From positions 64,802,501 through 64,866,500 of the forward strand of contig CM045733.1 in the NCBI GenBank assembly GCA_024760905.1: DNA of 64,000 nucleotides, read 5' to 3'. The translations under genes were made by a program, and so were the position numbers. The stretch's first letter is position 1. Every line of letters starts with the position of its first letter. Source of the stretch: Plotosus lineatus. Its lineage: Eukaryota; Chordata; Actinopteri; Siluriformes; Plotosidae. The notes under the pieces were generated by a model. It did not search any database. It saw nothing but the letters and a program-made list of their open reading frames with translations, and had not been told where the DNA came from. This document shows, piece after piece, positions 43,322 through 56,500 of this stretch.

Positions 43322-43492
43322 ATGTCTTGGTGGCTCTTCCCATGGTCGGGCTCGATAAAGAAGCGGGCCTGTCGCTACCTTTTACAGCATTACCTCGGCC
43401 ACTTATTGAAGGAACGTTTAAGTTTGGACCAGCTGAGTTTGGACTTGTACAATGGCAGTGGCGTCATTAAAGATCTCAACCTCGACGTGTGG
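43322..43492 (+). CDS. atg2a: atg2a exon 1 (start codon, chorein domain)
   Basis: 57 codons, MSWWLFPWSGSIKKRACRYL to LNLDVW. This is the hydrophobic N-terminal tip that contacts the ER in the family. The start is fixed by homology; the context is weak (C at -3). Donor GTAAGT. Confidence 0.93.
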
Positions 43493-46400
43493 GTAAGTCA
43501 GTTAGCACCTTTAGCACCCTGTGCCTTCTGAGTAACTATTAAAAGCTATCACAGATAGTATTTCGCAATTTTCTGGGCAGTAGAAAAATACAAGAACCTC
43601 ATTGGTTCTGAGTATGTTTCTCGGAATCATGATAATCAGAATAATAGTAATAATAATACAGTGGTTCCTCAGCTAAAGAATTTAACCGGTACCGAGGGCA
43701 AGCTCATAAACCGAAAAGTTCATTAGAATAAACAATTATTCCCATTAGAAATAACAGAAAACCAACGAATCTGTTCCACCCCCTCCCAAACTCATATAAC
43801 CGCCACAAACACATATATTTGACCTAAAATGTTAAAGATAAACATGTAAAAACAATAAATATTTCATAATAATATAAAAAACAACAATACAAATCTCTTT
43901 AGATCACGTGGTGAAGATGATGATGTGTAACGTAGGAGGAGGAGCCTTTTTTTGCATGTGCATGCAAGGAAAGGCTCCTGGTGAGCTCCCACAAGGCCAG
44001 TGTTTCTCAAGTAGCAGGGTGTGATGCCAGGGGGCCCGTGTATGACCCTGGGTAACATGCCTTTTTTTGCCATACTGTACTAGAATTAAATGTAATTGCA
44101 CATCCACTACAGTAGTTGGCAGTGGAGTCTCATTGTCTCGATGTGGTGTAGCAGTTTTTTGCAGGAGCAAACGATATGACATGCAGTAAATAACACCTCA
44201 AGAAACAACGCGGAAAAAATTCTAACAGGATTGAAGAGAAAGGTGGAGAGAGACGGAGATATAAGACAAATAAGTTGAATGAGTTTAAATAAGGATGTTT
44301 TTTTTTACATTTCAGGCACATTGGTGCACTTTCATTTTTTTCTATTACAGATTAAAAAACAATGTTAATGACGTTTTTCTTTACTGTAAGTTGAACTGTG
44401 TTTCTTTCATTTTTGTTTTTAATGTTAATTAAAGATATGTTATGCAGAGGTGTAATACTTTTATAGACAAATAATACTTTTTATAGTTGGTGGGGGCGTG
44501 AAATGTTTTTTTCTTCCAAGAGGGGGCGCCACAGAAAATTATTGAGAAGCACTGATGTAGGGAAAAAGCACCAAGCAAATGATATAAAATGCAGTAAACA
44601 CTATTTATATTGGGGGTGGGGGGGGGGGTTATTTATTTTTTCTTCCTAGAGGGGGCGTCATAGAAAATAATTGAGAAGCACTGCACAAGGTGGTCTCAGA
44701 GTGCGGAAAAATACGAGGCTAATCGGCCCGGAAAAGCCATTTTGAGCAGAGCTCGTGAAATGAATTTTTGCTCGTTGTTTGGAGCAGATTTTTGGCGACT
44801 TCGACGCTCGTATCATGGGAAAGTCGTTATAAGGGACACTCGTTAGATGAGGTACCACTTTATTTGAAATAGCCTTCAAGAAAAAAAAAAAACCTACAAG
44901 TTTCAGTATAGGTTCTCTTACACCTCTGTGGTAGCTGAGATGATTTATTATTCACCCCTTCATTATCCCTTTCAGGCAGTGAATGAGCTGCTGGATTCCC
45001 TTGCAGCCCCTCTGGAGATTGTGGAAGGGTTTGTGCAAGGTATAAAAGTGACAATCCCATGGGCAGCGCTTGTCACTGACCATTGCACACTTGAAGTCAC
45101 CGGACTACAACTGACATGCGTACCCAAGGACCGGACCAGTAAGTAGCGAACACCTTCAGGATCTGGGTAACATGTTCCTGGACTTTGTTTGTTTGTGTTT
45201 ATTTATTTATTTTGACTTCTCCTCTGGTCATGTGGAGGGATTGTGTCGCCTATTTAAATTCTTTGCTTGATTTGTGTATATAGATGGCACCTGGGACTCC
45301 CAGGGTTGGTCGTCATCTATGAACTTCAGCATGCAGCTGGCTGAGGAGTGTCTAAAGGACCCACCCGAGGCATCGGAAGAGCCGCCCGCTCCTTTGGAGG
45401 GGCTCGAAATGTTTGCACAGACCATTGAGACAGGTGTATATCAGTCACCAAAGGTGATGTAACTGTAACCCTCAAAACAGTCAGATATATTAATATGCGC
45501 CTGGATCAAGCAGGTCAGAAGTGTTTAGCTGGAGGTATTCACACCTGACATTGGAGTGCGTCTTGGTTTTTGAGTGATCTCACTTCTGTGTTCTATCTGC
45601 AAATATACGAAAATTCCATTCGCAACAGCATAGCAAACCATGGAATGTGCCTCGCGGGGTTTATCAAGATGACTTTAAGCCGGTCTCACAGGTTGTTTGT
45701 CTGACTGGGGAAATATCAACAGCCAAAATGTCCGGTGATTAAGAAAAAAAAAAAAAAAATCCAACATGTTAAACGTTTTAATCTTCAGTTCATCGTTTTC
45801 TGTTAATCCTAATTAGGGTTGCGGGGAGACTCTGGGCGAGGGTAGATTACACCCTGGACAGCTCACCAGGCCATCGCAGGGCGGAAACACGCTGACACCT
45901 TTGCAGCTACTCTTTATGAAAGTCAGCAATGGTTCTTTTACAGCCTCACACCATAGACAGTGAGACATGGCCAGCGTTTGATAACCCAATTAGCTGCACT
46001 GGGGGGGACAGTGACAAGCCGGGAGAGTGGGGCTTGAACCCCCAACCTTAGGGTCAGTGATCTAGCACCTATACCACTAGGCCACCATTGCCCCCATTTT
46101 AACCTTGTGCAACGTATTAAAATATATTGCGACAGCAACTTAAATATACAGTGGCACCTCACCTTATGAAATTAATCTGTTTCAGAGCCTTTTTCGTAAC
46201 CTGCATTTTTCGTAAATTGAACCGCATTTTACATGTAAAACGCGTGATTCTTTCCAAGGCTCCCAATACTACCCCCTAAACCCTTTAAAAATTATAAAAG
46301 CATATCATTTAAGACCTGCTTCAATATCATACCGATGGTAGATGGGGTTGGCCATATTCCTTTGTGATATCACTTGAGCCCGTTTCTTCTTTTCACTCGC

Positions 46401-49400
46401 ACCAGTGTGTTCGTGTGTGTTCTTAGCAGAGTTATAATCTTACAAATGTTTATGGAAAGTTAAAAGCCTGAGTCAAGAAATAAAGCATAAAACAACCGTA
46501 ACTCTGTCCTTTACACAAAAAGCATCATGGTAGATTCAGCTCCATAATAGGCAATGGGACGTAGCTGCGTCATTCCTCGTAGCCAATGGGATCCCTGTTC
46601 AAGATGGCGTCAGGTGGACCTGTCCAAGCTGGCACTCGAGTGAAGGCGACATGAATGACATCTCAGTTATTAGCCAATGGGAAGCCAGCGGTGCGGGATG
46701 TTTGAATGTCAGTGATGGGAGAGCAGCTCATGCATTGTTTGAATGGCGCGTTTGAATTTTTAAGATAGCGCTTTCATTACGTGAACTTATTTCGTATAAA
46801 GAGGCAAAAATTTTAGAAAAATGCATTTCGTAACTGGCATTTTTCATTTGGTGAGACTTTCGTAAAGTGAAGTACCACTGTAAATGTGTACCGTGTAGAT
46901 GTTTGTTTTGTGTTTTCTAACGGGGATTTCGGACTGCACAAGCACATCGATATTACTCTTTGGTTTGAAGTTCTCTGCTTTGGCTTACAGACTAATTCAT
47001 GGATGTGTGTGTGTGTGTGTGTGTGTGGGCGGGTGTTTGTTGTGTCCCTAGACGGAAGATTGGTTTCGCCTCCACTATTAGGCTGATAGCTGGTTTGAGT
47101 GTTTGGTCACATGACTAAGCGCTGCACAAGATGAAAATCCTATAAAGCATCATATGCACTTCTGGAGTCAGTCATGCACTTTGACCTAGAGTCTGCATTC
47201 GCTATTCGTTAGTCTGTTCGCAAACTTCAAAGCGTGTTTCCACCCCTTGCTAAAGGGTTAAGTCAGGAAGGGCATCCAACGTAAAAACCTATGCTAAATC
47301 GAATATGCGAATCATTGATATAATTTCCATGAAGATGGAAGCAGATGATTCGCTGTGGCGACCCCCTGAAGGGAACAGCCGAAAGGAAAAGATCACCTCG
47401 CGACAGCAAAATTTCGCGAAGTAGGCTCAACCCCACTTGACTGATATATACATACATACATGTATATGTGTATATAATATAAATAAAAACACATTCAAAG
47501 CTATAAATGCTTATAATAACACAAAACATTCAAAAATAGTGCATATGATGTAAAATAAAATATAAATACTCACACAGATTCGCATGCAAAACATAAAAAC
47601 ACAAGTAGTTTTGATGTGGGGGTTGAGTTGTTTTTTGCTTTTGTTTGTTTATTGTTTTTGCATAATTGCCTTATTTTGCAGCATTTTCTTTAACTTTCCC
47701 CCTATTTTTCCTTAATTTCCTAATTTTCAAAATTTTTCGATGAATATTAAAAAAAAAAAAACGTTATGCGGTGAAGCCGCATGAATTGAAGTGTGAAGTA
47801 GTGAGGGATCCCTGTAATGGCATATTGATGATGGCATGTGTGGTGGGTGTGTCAACCACTCTAAGGCTTGTACAATAAATTAATATTATATTTACTAAAC
47901 GAAAAAAAAAATGTGTCTTGAATGTGACATAAGCAGGTGAACAGCTACACTCTTCTGTACTGCCCTCACCAGGTTACTTTGCAATTGTCTTACATGGGGG
48001 CATCAAATTCATTTCTGGGGTTGTGCAGGGCTGCAATCTTCCATATACAGGGATCCCTCAATTGCCACGGTTAATCGGGACCGAGACACACCCCGCGTCC
48101 ACTGATTTCCGCGAAGTAGGATCGACCCCCCCCCCCCCAGACTGATGTATATGTACATGTACAGAAGCTCCCCGACTTGTGTGTGTGTGTGTGTGTGTAA
48201 AATTAAAGTGTAATGAATTGCATTGTTCTCCTGTTCTGCAGTTCTCCGAAGGATAAAAGTCACTTTTCTGGACACTATAGTAAGAATTGAGCACCACCCC
48301 CTTGACGCTCAGCATGGGGTCGCCTTAGAGATGCAAATTAAACGGTAAGAATGTAGTCATTTTATTCTCAACCATTTATACATGTCTTAATCTTCCTATC
48401 TAGTGAATCAATAACGTTATATCACTGTCATTATATCTCCTGATCATTGTAGCACCACATTGTTGAATTATCCAATGTGATTGGATAGGTGGTGTTAATA
48501 ACTGACTCTGAAAGGGCTTTCAGTATTGAAAACTTATACAAAGCACACAGGTTATCTGTGTAGGTGCAGGAAATGAAGGGGGAGGGGCCTAGTGGCCTGG
48601 TGTATGCAAGTAAGGGTTAAATGTACAGTAATGTAGTTTTTCAGTTATAGCAATATGTGTATACAGCATTGTATAATATACAGTCACTGCCCGGGTCAAT
48701 TTCAGCCGGTTTATTTCAGGTGTGCATAAATCTTGTGGTTTCAAACCCAACCCTGTGTCTGTAACTGAGCTGTGTTATACATCTCTGGCTTGGACTGCAG
48801 GCTGGATTACTGCGATGAAGCTGTGAGAGACTCCAGTCAAACAGTGCCTGTAGATATCCACCAGCCGTCAGCCTTTCTGCATAAAATTCTCCAGCTCAAC
48901 TCAGTACAGCTGCTTTACGAGACTCTTAAAGGGTCACAGGTGAGGTCAACGTAAAACCATGACGAAGTTTTCTTCGAAGCAAAATTGGGGCAGAAAAGGT
49001 TTCCCTTAAAGGACTGTAAGTCGACTTTGTGAATATGTAGTGAACATCTGTACGCCATATGATGATTGAACCCTTATTCAAAGATTATCAAGGCTGTAAT
49101 TATCATTTATGCTCCTAAGGTGAGATGGGGGTCACTGAACAGTGTCTTAGAGGGATCATTGGGGAGACCTTTAATTTCAGTGATATCCGCTGAGCCTGAG
49201 GTGCCTAGTTGTTTTAGTATAGTATACACTGCACGGGAGCATCAGCTGAAAAACGGTATGATTGACATTTTTAATGGTTTTAAGGGCAGTGGTGGCTTAA
49301 TGGATAAGGCGATGGGTTATTGATCCAAAGAGCAGCAGTTCAGTCCCCCACTATCACTACTGTTGGGCCCCCGAGCAAGGCTCTTAGCCCTGAATTGCTC

Positions 49401-49402
49401 AG

Positions 49403-49462
<60 letters not shown>

Positions 49463-52400
49463 TTAACCTACTGTGCATGTTTTTGGATTTTGGGAGGAAA
49501 CCGGAGTACCCAGAGGAAACCCATGCAAACACAGGGAAAACAGTTAAACTCCAGACAGAAACGCCCGAGCTGGGAATCGAATCCAGGACCTTCTTGTTGT
49601 GAGGTGGATGTGCTAACCACTACGCCACCGTGTCGCCCTCTTTTCTAAATATGAAAAGCATTTTTTGTGCATGGCCAACATGTGTTATGGGCATTTCCTT
49701 AGAACTACAGTGGTACCTCTACTTACAAGTGCCCCAAAAAACAAATTTTCCATTATACGAACTTCGATCTCACCAAAAATCTGCCCAAACCAATGAGCAA
49801 ATTTTGTATTTACGAGCTCTGCAGGGAAAATGGCTTTTCCGGGTTGATTAGCCTTGTATCACTTTCGCGTGTATAGGGGGCAGTGGTGGTCTAGTCATGT
49901 AGGGTGCTGGATCGCTGATCCAAAGGTTGGGGGTTCGAGTCCCACTCTCCACAAGGTTGTCACTGTCCCCCCCAGTGCGGCTAACTGGGTTATCAAAGGC
50001 GGGCCATGTCTCTCACTGTCTATGGTGAGAGGTTCATATAAAAGAACCATTGCTGACTTTCGTAAAGAGTAGCTGCAAAGTCATCAGCGTGTTTCTGTCC
50101 CTTGCTAAAAAAGGGTTGTGACAGGAAGGGCATCCGACATAAAAACCTCTGCCTAATCAAACGTGGCGACTCCCGAGTAAAAGGGAAAGAGCCGAAAGGA
50201 AGACAGACAGTATTCCTCCGTGCTTCGAGAACATCTTGTGCAGTGCTTCTCAATTATTTTCTGTGATGTCCCCTATAAGAAGAAAAAAAAAAAAAAATTT
50301 TCCCCCACCCCTTCCCCCCAGCGCCCCATGTGCAACTGTAAATAGCGTTTCCTGCACTTCATATTGTTTGCTCGGTGCTTTTTCCCTACACCATAGAGAC
50401 AACAGTGAGAGCGCCACTGCCATCTAGTGTAGAGGATGCACAATTACACTTATAAAGCTGGTCCACCAGTTGATCGACTTATTGTGTATTCTTTTTTTAT
50501 TATTTATTGTTACTTACAGTATTATTGTGAAATGTTTGTTACATGTTTATCTTAAATATATTACATCAAAACTACATGTTAGTATCTGGTTATATGAGTT
50601 TGGGAGGGGGTTGAAACGGATTAATTGGTTTTCTATTGCTTCCTACGGGAATTTTTGTTTCATCTAACGAACGCTTCCAGTTACGAGTTCGCCCTCGGAA
50701 CGGATTAATTTCGTAAGTTGAGGTACCACTGTTATGTTTTAGAGTGCTGTTCCTGAACATACTGGGGACAGTAAGGAGGAAGAGAAAGACTCCCTACCTA
50801 AGCCCTTACAGCTGCAACCTGGACCACTTCTTATTGGAAACTGCTCTGGTTTCATGGAGACCACTGTTAAAATCAAGCAGAACGACATGCTCCCAGGACC
50901 TAAGGTTTGCTGTGTTCCTCATACTTTTTGTCTGATATTAAAAATTCTGTCGTCTTTGGCAGAGCATATTTCACTTCCTCCTCTCTGCAAATGACATTAC
51001 TTGATTACTGATCGTCTTTCAATTCCTTCTTATTGTCCCCCCTCTTTAGTTGGAGCTAGATGGTAAGGTTGGCTGTCTACACCTCTTGCTCTCTCCTGAT
51101 CAGATTACTGATCTAACAGATCTTCTGACTGCTCTCTGCATTGAAACAGGTAACTGCTTACTCTATATTGTATGAACTGCATTTAAATCATATAATGTGT
51201 TTAAATTGGTCTTCTATAAAACATTATAAAACAGCATCCATCAATCATCTTCCACTTATCCAAGACCAGGTCGTAGGGACACAGGTCTATGAGGAAAAAC
51301 CCGGGTTTTCCGCTCATGGGGGCCAATCTCTAGATCACAGGTGTCAAACTTGAGGCCCACGGGCCAAATATGGTCCACCAGCTCATTTTATGTGGCTCGT
51401 ATAAGTTTTCAAAGATTATGATTATCATACATCCTTTGCATCAACTGAGATTTCCTTTTGGCTTTTTCCCTTTATCGAGGGTCGCCACAGTGAATGAGTC
51501 GCATGTTTGATTTTGTATAGGTTTTTCTGTTGGATGCCTTTCCTGACACAACCCTTTAGCAAGGGACAGAAACACACTGACAGCTTTGCAGCTCCTCTTA
51601 TCAAAGCTCAGCAATGGTTCTTTTACATGAACCTCTCACATGATGAGACATGGCCGACCTTTGATAACCCAGTTAGCTGCACTGGGGGGGGGGGGGGGGG
51701 TGTTGGAGGACAGTGACAACCCTGTGGAGAGTGGGACTCGAACCTCTATGGTCATAGGATCAGCGATCCAGCACCCTATTGCCATGAAACCATAATTCAT
51801 CATACTTTACATCCATCATTCATTCCACTAGGTGGCAGCAGCAGCCTTTTTGAAGTAAAAAGCTGGTCATTCATGACTCAGAAGATTGCATGCTTGCTTA
51901 TTGCACTTAAGCTTTGTCAGAAAATGTGATTAAAGAGGTCAAATTTGTAATACTAATGTAATTACTATTAATAGTAATACTACAGCGCACTAATGGTCTA
52001 TTTTTCCAGCTTAAAAAAAACAAACAATACTTATAGTATGTATGTAGCACATAGAGTTATGTTTACATTGATAAAAAGGTTTTTTTATGGTGTGAAATAA
52101 GTAACAGTTTAGAAAGGAGGATAGGAGACATTACCATCAACCAGCATTCATTTACATTTCAACCCCCCCCACACACACACACACATAAACGTACATGTAT
52201 ATAATATTAATAAATACATATTCAATGCTATAACTGCTTATAATAGCAATTAAATATACAAAAACAATGTATAAGATGTAAATAAAATATAAATACACAT
52301 ACAGATGTGCACCTCACATAAAAATGTAAATAGTTTTGATGGGGGGTTTAGGGTTCCTTTTTATTTTATTTTTTTTTGTTTTTTTTTTTTGCATAATTGG

Positions 52401-53540
52401 CCTTGTTTTGCACCTTTTTCCTTAACTTTTTCCTTTATTCTTCCTTAATCTCCTTATTTTTTAATTTGATTAATTAAAAAAAAACAAAAAAAACCCACAA
52501 TGCTCTGATGCTGCATGAATTGAAGTGCGAAGTAGCGAGGGATCCCTGTAGACGCTTATCTTTTATCTATTGGGCTCTGCTCACGTAACACTCTCTGCTA
52601 TTATCTGTTTATTTATTTGTCACTCACCGTCCAGAATTCTGATAATTCTCTATGTCTGCTGTATCAGTTATCTTCTAATTCATTATTGTCTTGGTGTTTC
52701 TGTTCCATATACAATAACTCATTGGGTTTTTTCTTATTCAGATTGCAGCAGTAATACGAATGTTGCTGGTGGTGTTCAGAGTAGGCCTCTGGGTACTGAT
52801 GATCTCAGGTTGATCGAGGAGGACCTCAGTAAGAAACTCAGCATGGATACGTTAGACCGAGATCTGGAACTTCACACAGAGCTTAACGTCTACAGCATGG
52901 AGAATGGAGGTGAGGTAGCCATGTATTTGTTATGCTACGTGGCAGTGTAGGTCAGGGGTCTCCAATCTTATCCACAATGGGCCGGTGTGGGTGCAGGTTT
53001 TCACTTCAACTAAACAGTAACCACACCTTCCACCTGTTTCAATCACTGATCATCAAAATAAAAGAAAAAAATAGATTGGACATTGGTTTTTTTTTTTTTT
53101 TTTTTTTTTATTTATTTATTTTAATTTTTTTTTTGATGACCAGGTCTTTCCAAGAGATATAATCTCAATAAACCGAACTCTTTGGATAATGTAATATCTT
53201 GAAGAACTGTTGCTTACGTTTTTTATTGCTTTGCAGTTCACATCATCACATAACCTTTTTCCCCCCAACTGTCAGCCTCATGATATATTTTCTTATTCTT
53301 GGCATGTGGTTCCTACTACCTCAGAGATGTTCTACTCGATGGGGCCTGGACGTATGACTAGCAGTGTGATGTCCACACGCTCAGGAAGCGAGCTCTCAGA
53401 CAGTGACATGGAGTCCTCAATATACAGCCAAAACAGCTTAGCTTCAACACACCCTCTGTCTCCACAGGTCTGTGCATGAGGGAAAACATGCTGTATTTTC
53501 CTCATGGTCAACACTTCCATTATTTTCTTGTTTGTACATT

Positions 53541-53586
<46 letters not shown>

Positions 53587-56500
53587 TAATATAGCTTATC
53601 ATACAGTGTTTGTGAGACATTAAATGTCTGACAGACAGGAATAATAATAATACGTATAAGTAATATGATATGCAAGGTATGCCTATTAGTTGTTTATTTA
53701 TTTTCCGTCATTATCGATGAGTTCACATCATGAGAGCTCTATTATACACTTACTCTATTATATATCTATTATACACGTGAGCTCTATTATACGACTATTA
53801 TACGCTTCTGGTTCTCTTTATTACTCATGTAGAAATATTTTCTTATGATTTTTTTTTTTTTCTTTATATGAAATTTTCAAAGAATACGAAGAATATAACT
53901 TTATATAGCTTCTCTTGTGTTCGTGTATGTTGGATGGAGAAAAAAGAAATTGCATTTATACCTCAGCAAGGAAAGCACCTGTTTCAACCAAACTTTTTTT
54001 TTATTTGTTTGTTTTTTATTTTTCCCCCATTTAAAAAATTAAAAAAAAAAAAATTTTTTTAAAGTCGTATCCAATATCCAGCCATCAGGTTCTACCTTCC
54101 CTATCACATGACCACCACCAATCAGGAAGAGGCGAAAGCATCCACATGCCTCTATGTCAGGGGTCCCCAACCTTTTTATCACCGCGGACTGGTCAGCGCT
54201 TGACAATTTTACGTGTGTGTGTGTGGGTGGGGGGGGGATAAATTGTTTTTATTGTAAATATAGTTAATTTATATAAAATATTATTATTATTATTATTATT
54301 ATTACTCCCAGTCACAGATGATTGTGGCATTAAACAGGATTCGAACTTATGATATCTGGGTTAATCATCATGCACCTTGTTGATGTGCCACTCGGGAGTC
54401 TGCAGCCAGACTTGGGCACATTCATTCATGGGGAGATAGTATTTCCAAGGCATATTTGTTTGACTTACCGAGTTCAATTACTGAAGGAAAATTACTGAAA
54501 ATTTGTTAACGTTCCAAAGGCAACTCACTTGTCAACGCTTTTTCCTTATGAATGGTGCTCCACTCGCAGGAGCTCTGCTGTCAATGTTAAATTACTTGAT
54601 TTTATTGTATGAGATTTCTTATATGTAATAATTATTTTTGTTTCTTTATTTCGCATTTTTAGGGAATGGTTAACCGCCCCAGACATTGTCCTGTACCAGG
54701 AACTTTATCTAGTTTACCTCAGTGTAGCAAGAAGTCACGTATGTTGCACCCATTACTTAACACAACATACATTTGCCTTTCAGCCCTGACTTAATATAAA
54801 TATATATTTTCTGTTATTTTTAAACTTCTCTATATATATACACAGGCCAAGCAACCACCGGCCAGTCAGAACCCATGAAGCTTGATTGCTTGTTCCGTCT
54901 CTCTCTGGGTGGAGTGACTCTGACTCTTCTGGAACAGGAGCCACCTCAGGATCCTGAGGATCAGTCCTCAATGGTTCAGGTGTCTCAGGTGTTCTTCCAT
55001 GAGCTAGCCTTCTTCAAAGACAACATGTTCGGTGAGAGAGACTTTGAGAGCCTGAAGGGTAGCTTTGCTAAAGCATGCCCTCACTCACATCTCAGGTACA
55101 CAGCTGTGGTTTTACACTTCTTTTTGCAACTTGAGTATGAAATAATAACTACTGTGCACAGCAAAAAAAAAAAAAAAAGTCAGCACAGTTATATTCTTCG
55201 TATTCCTCACCACGCAGGCTAACAGGGGCTGCAGTGCAGGTAGCATGTGAGATGCGTAGCTCTGGGCGCCACACCCGTTCCATGACCTCTGACTTCTCCT
55301 TCAGCAGGCTGGAACTGCTGGAGTGTCTTTGGGAGTCTGGCAAGCCCCAGTACACTGAGGTACTATACCTCTCATGTTCATTATACTGCAGTGACAAACA
55401 GCCTTGATTATACACAGGCTTGGATATTTTTGGAATTTTTATATTAATATTAAATGTGATTCAGTATAATAAATATTCAACTGAATTTTAAAGGTTTTAA
55501 TAGCTATACACTGTAACTCTATGGTGCAACCATCTGAATAAAAGGAAACTGCTTGTTTTGCCACTTAATCACTCATTATGCTAAAATTGGCAGAATTCCT
55601 ACCAAAATATACCTTTATTTGTTTACAAATGTTTACTGTAAAGAAACTTGAGAAAATAAGTTTTTACTCACATTAACTCTGACTGTTGTTGCCCCCCATT
55701 CAGGTCATGTTTGAACTTGTTTGTTCTGTGATAAGTAGTGCACACCAACAGCTCATTGGTTACTACAGAAAATGGTACTAATAATATTCTCTCTCTCTCT
55801 CTCTCTCTGTGGGGGCATGATGCTGTCTTCAGCTGTTGCAGTTCAATAATTCTGGTCACTTTACTCTGGGAGCCACTGCCAGACCTTGCGCCCAAATACA
55901 CCATTCCCTGACAGAAAAACAGCAGCGCAAGGTACTTCATCTGAGTTTTTTTGTATATAATGAATGCAGGTTAATATGAATCTGTGGAAGCCTAATGAAA
56001 ATGACACTGAAAGAGCCAAGGAGATGGTCTGGCGATAGTTCGAGTGCAGAATGTCATGTCATATCAGTGTTTATGATCTGTCTGGTGCTGTTTGTCTCCT
56101 CGCCAAAGGCTGATCGTTGGAATAGGGTCTGGCTATAAGGCTGAACCATGAAAGATATACCACAATTTATTTTTAATATCAATTTGTTGGAATCATAGAA
56201 GTTTTACTGAATAAAAATTGCAAGACTGATTAATCTGATTTGCAAAGTAGTAAACAAATGACGCCATCAGCACATAAGTAAATCTTAAGCCGTTTCCAGT
56301 GATGGCATGTGGACATGAATCTCATGAAAGTTGGTGAAGAAAATATGCAATGTAGCAACAATAGCCATGCTGTTCTCCAGTACATTCGCAACCTGTCAAA
56401 TAGATAAAATCATAGGAAATAGGAATCGTGGTGAAGAAAAACATTCCAGGAGACAATTGAAGAATGCTGGCTGGTGTTGATCTGCCACGTTTTGAATAGA

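Noticed and set aside
53234..53240. CAG acceptor for atg2a exon 9
   Set aside because: Continuing from exon 8 in that frame soon hits a stop; the acceptor at 53322-53324 keeps the frame and family similarity.
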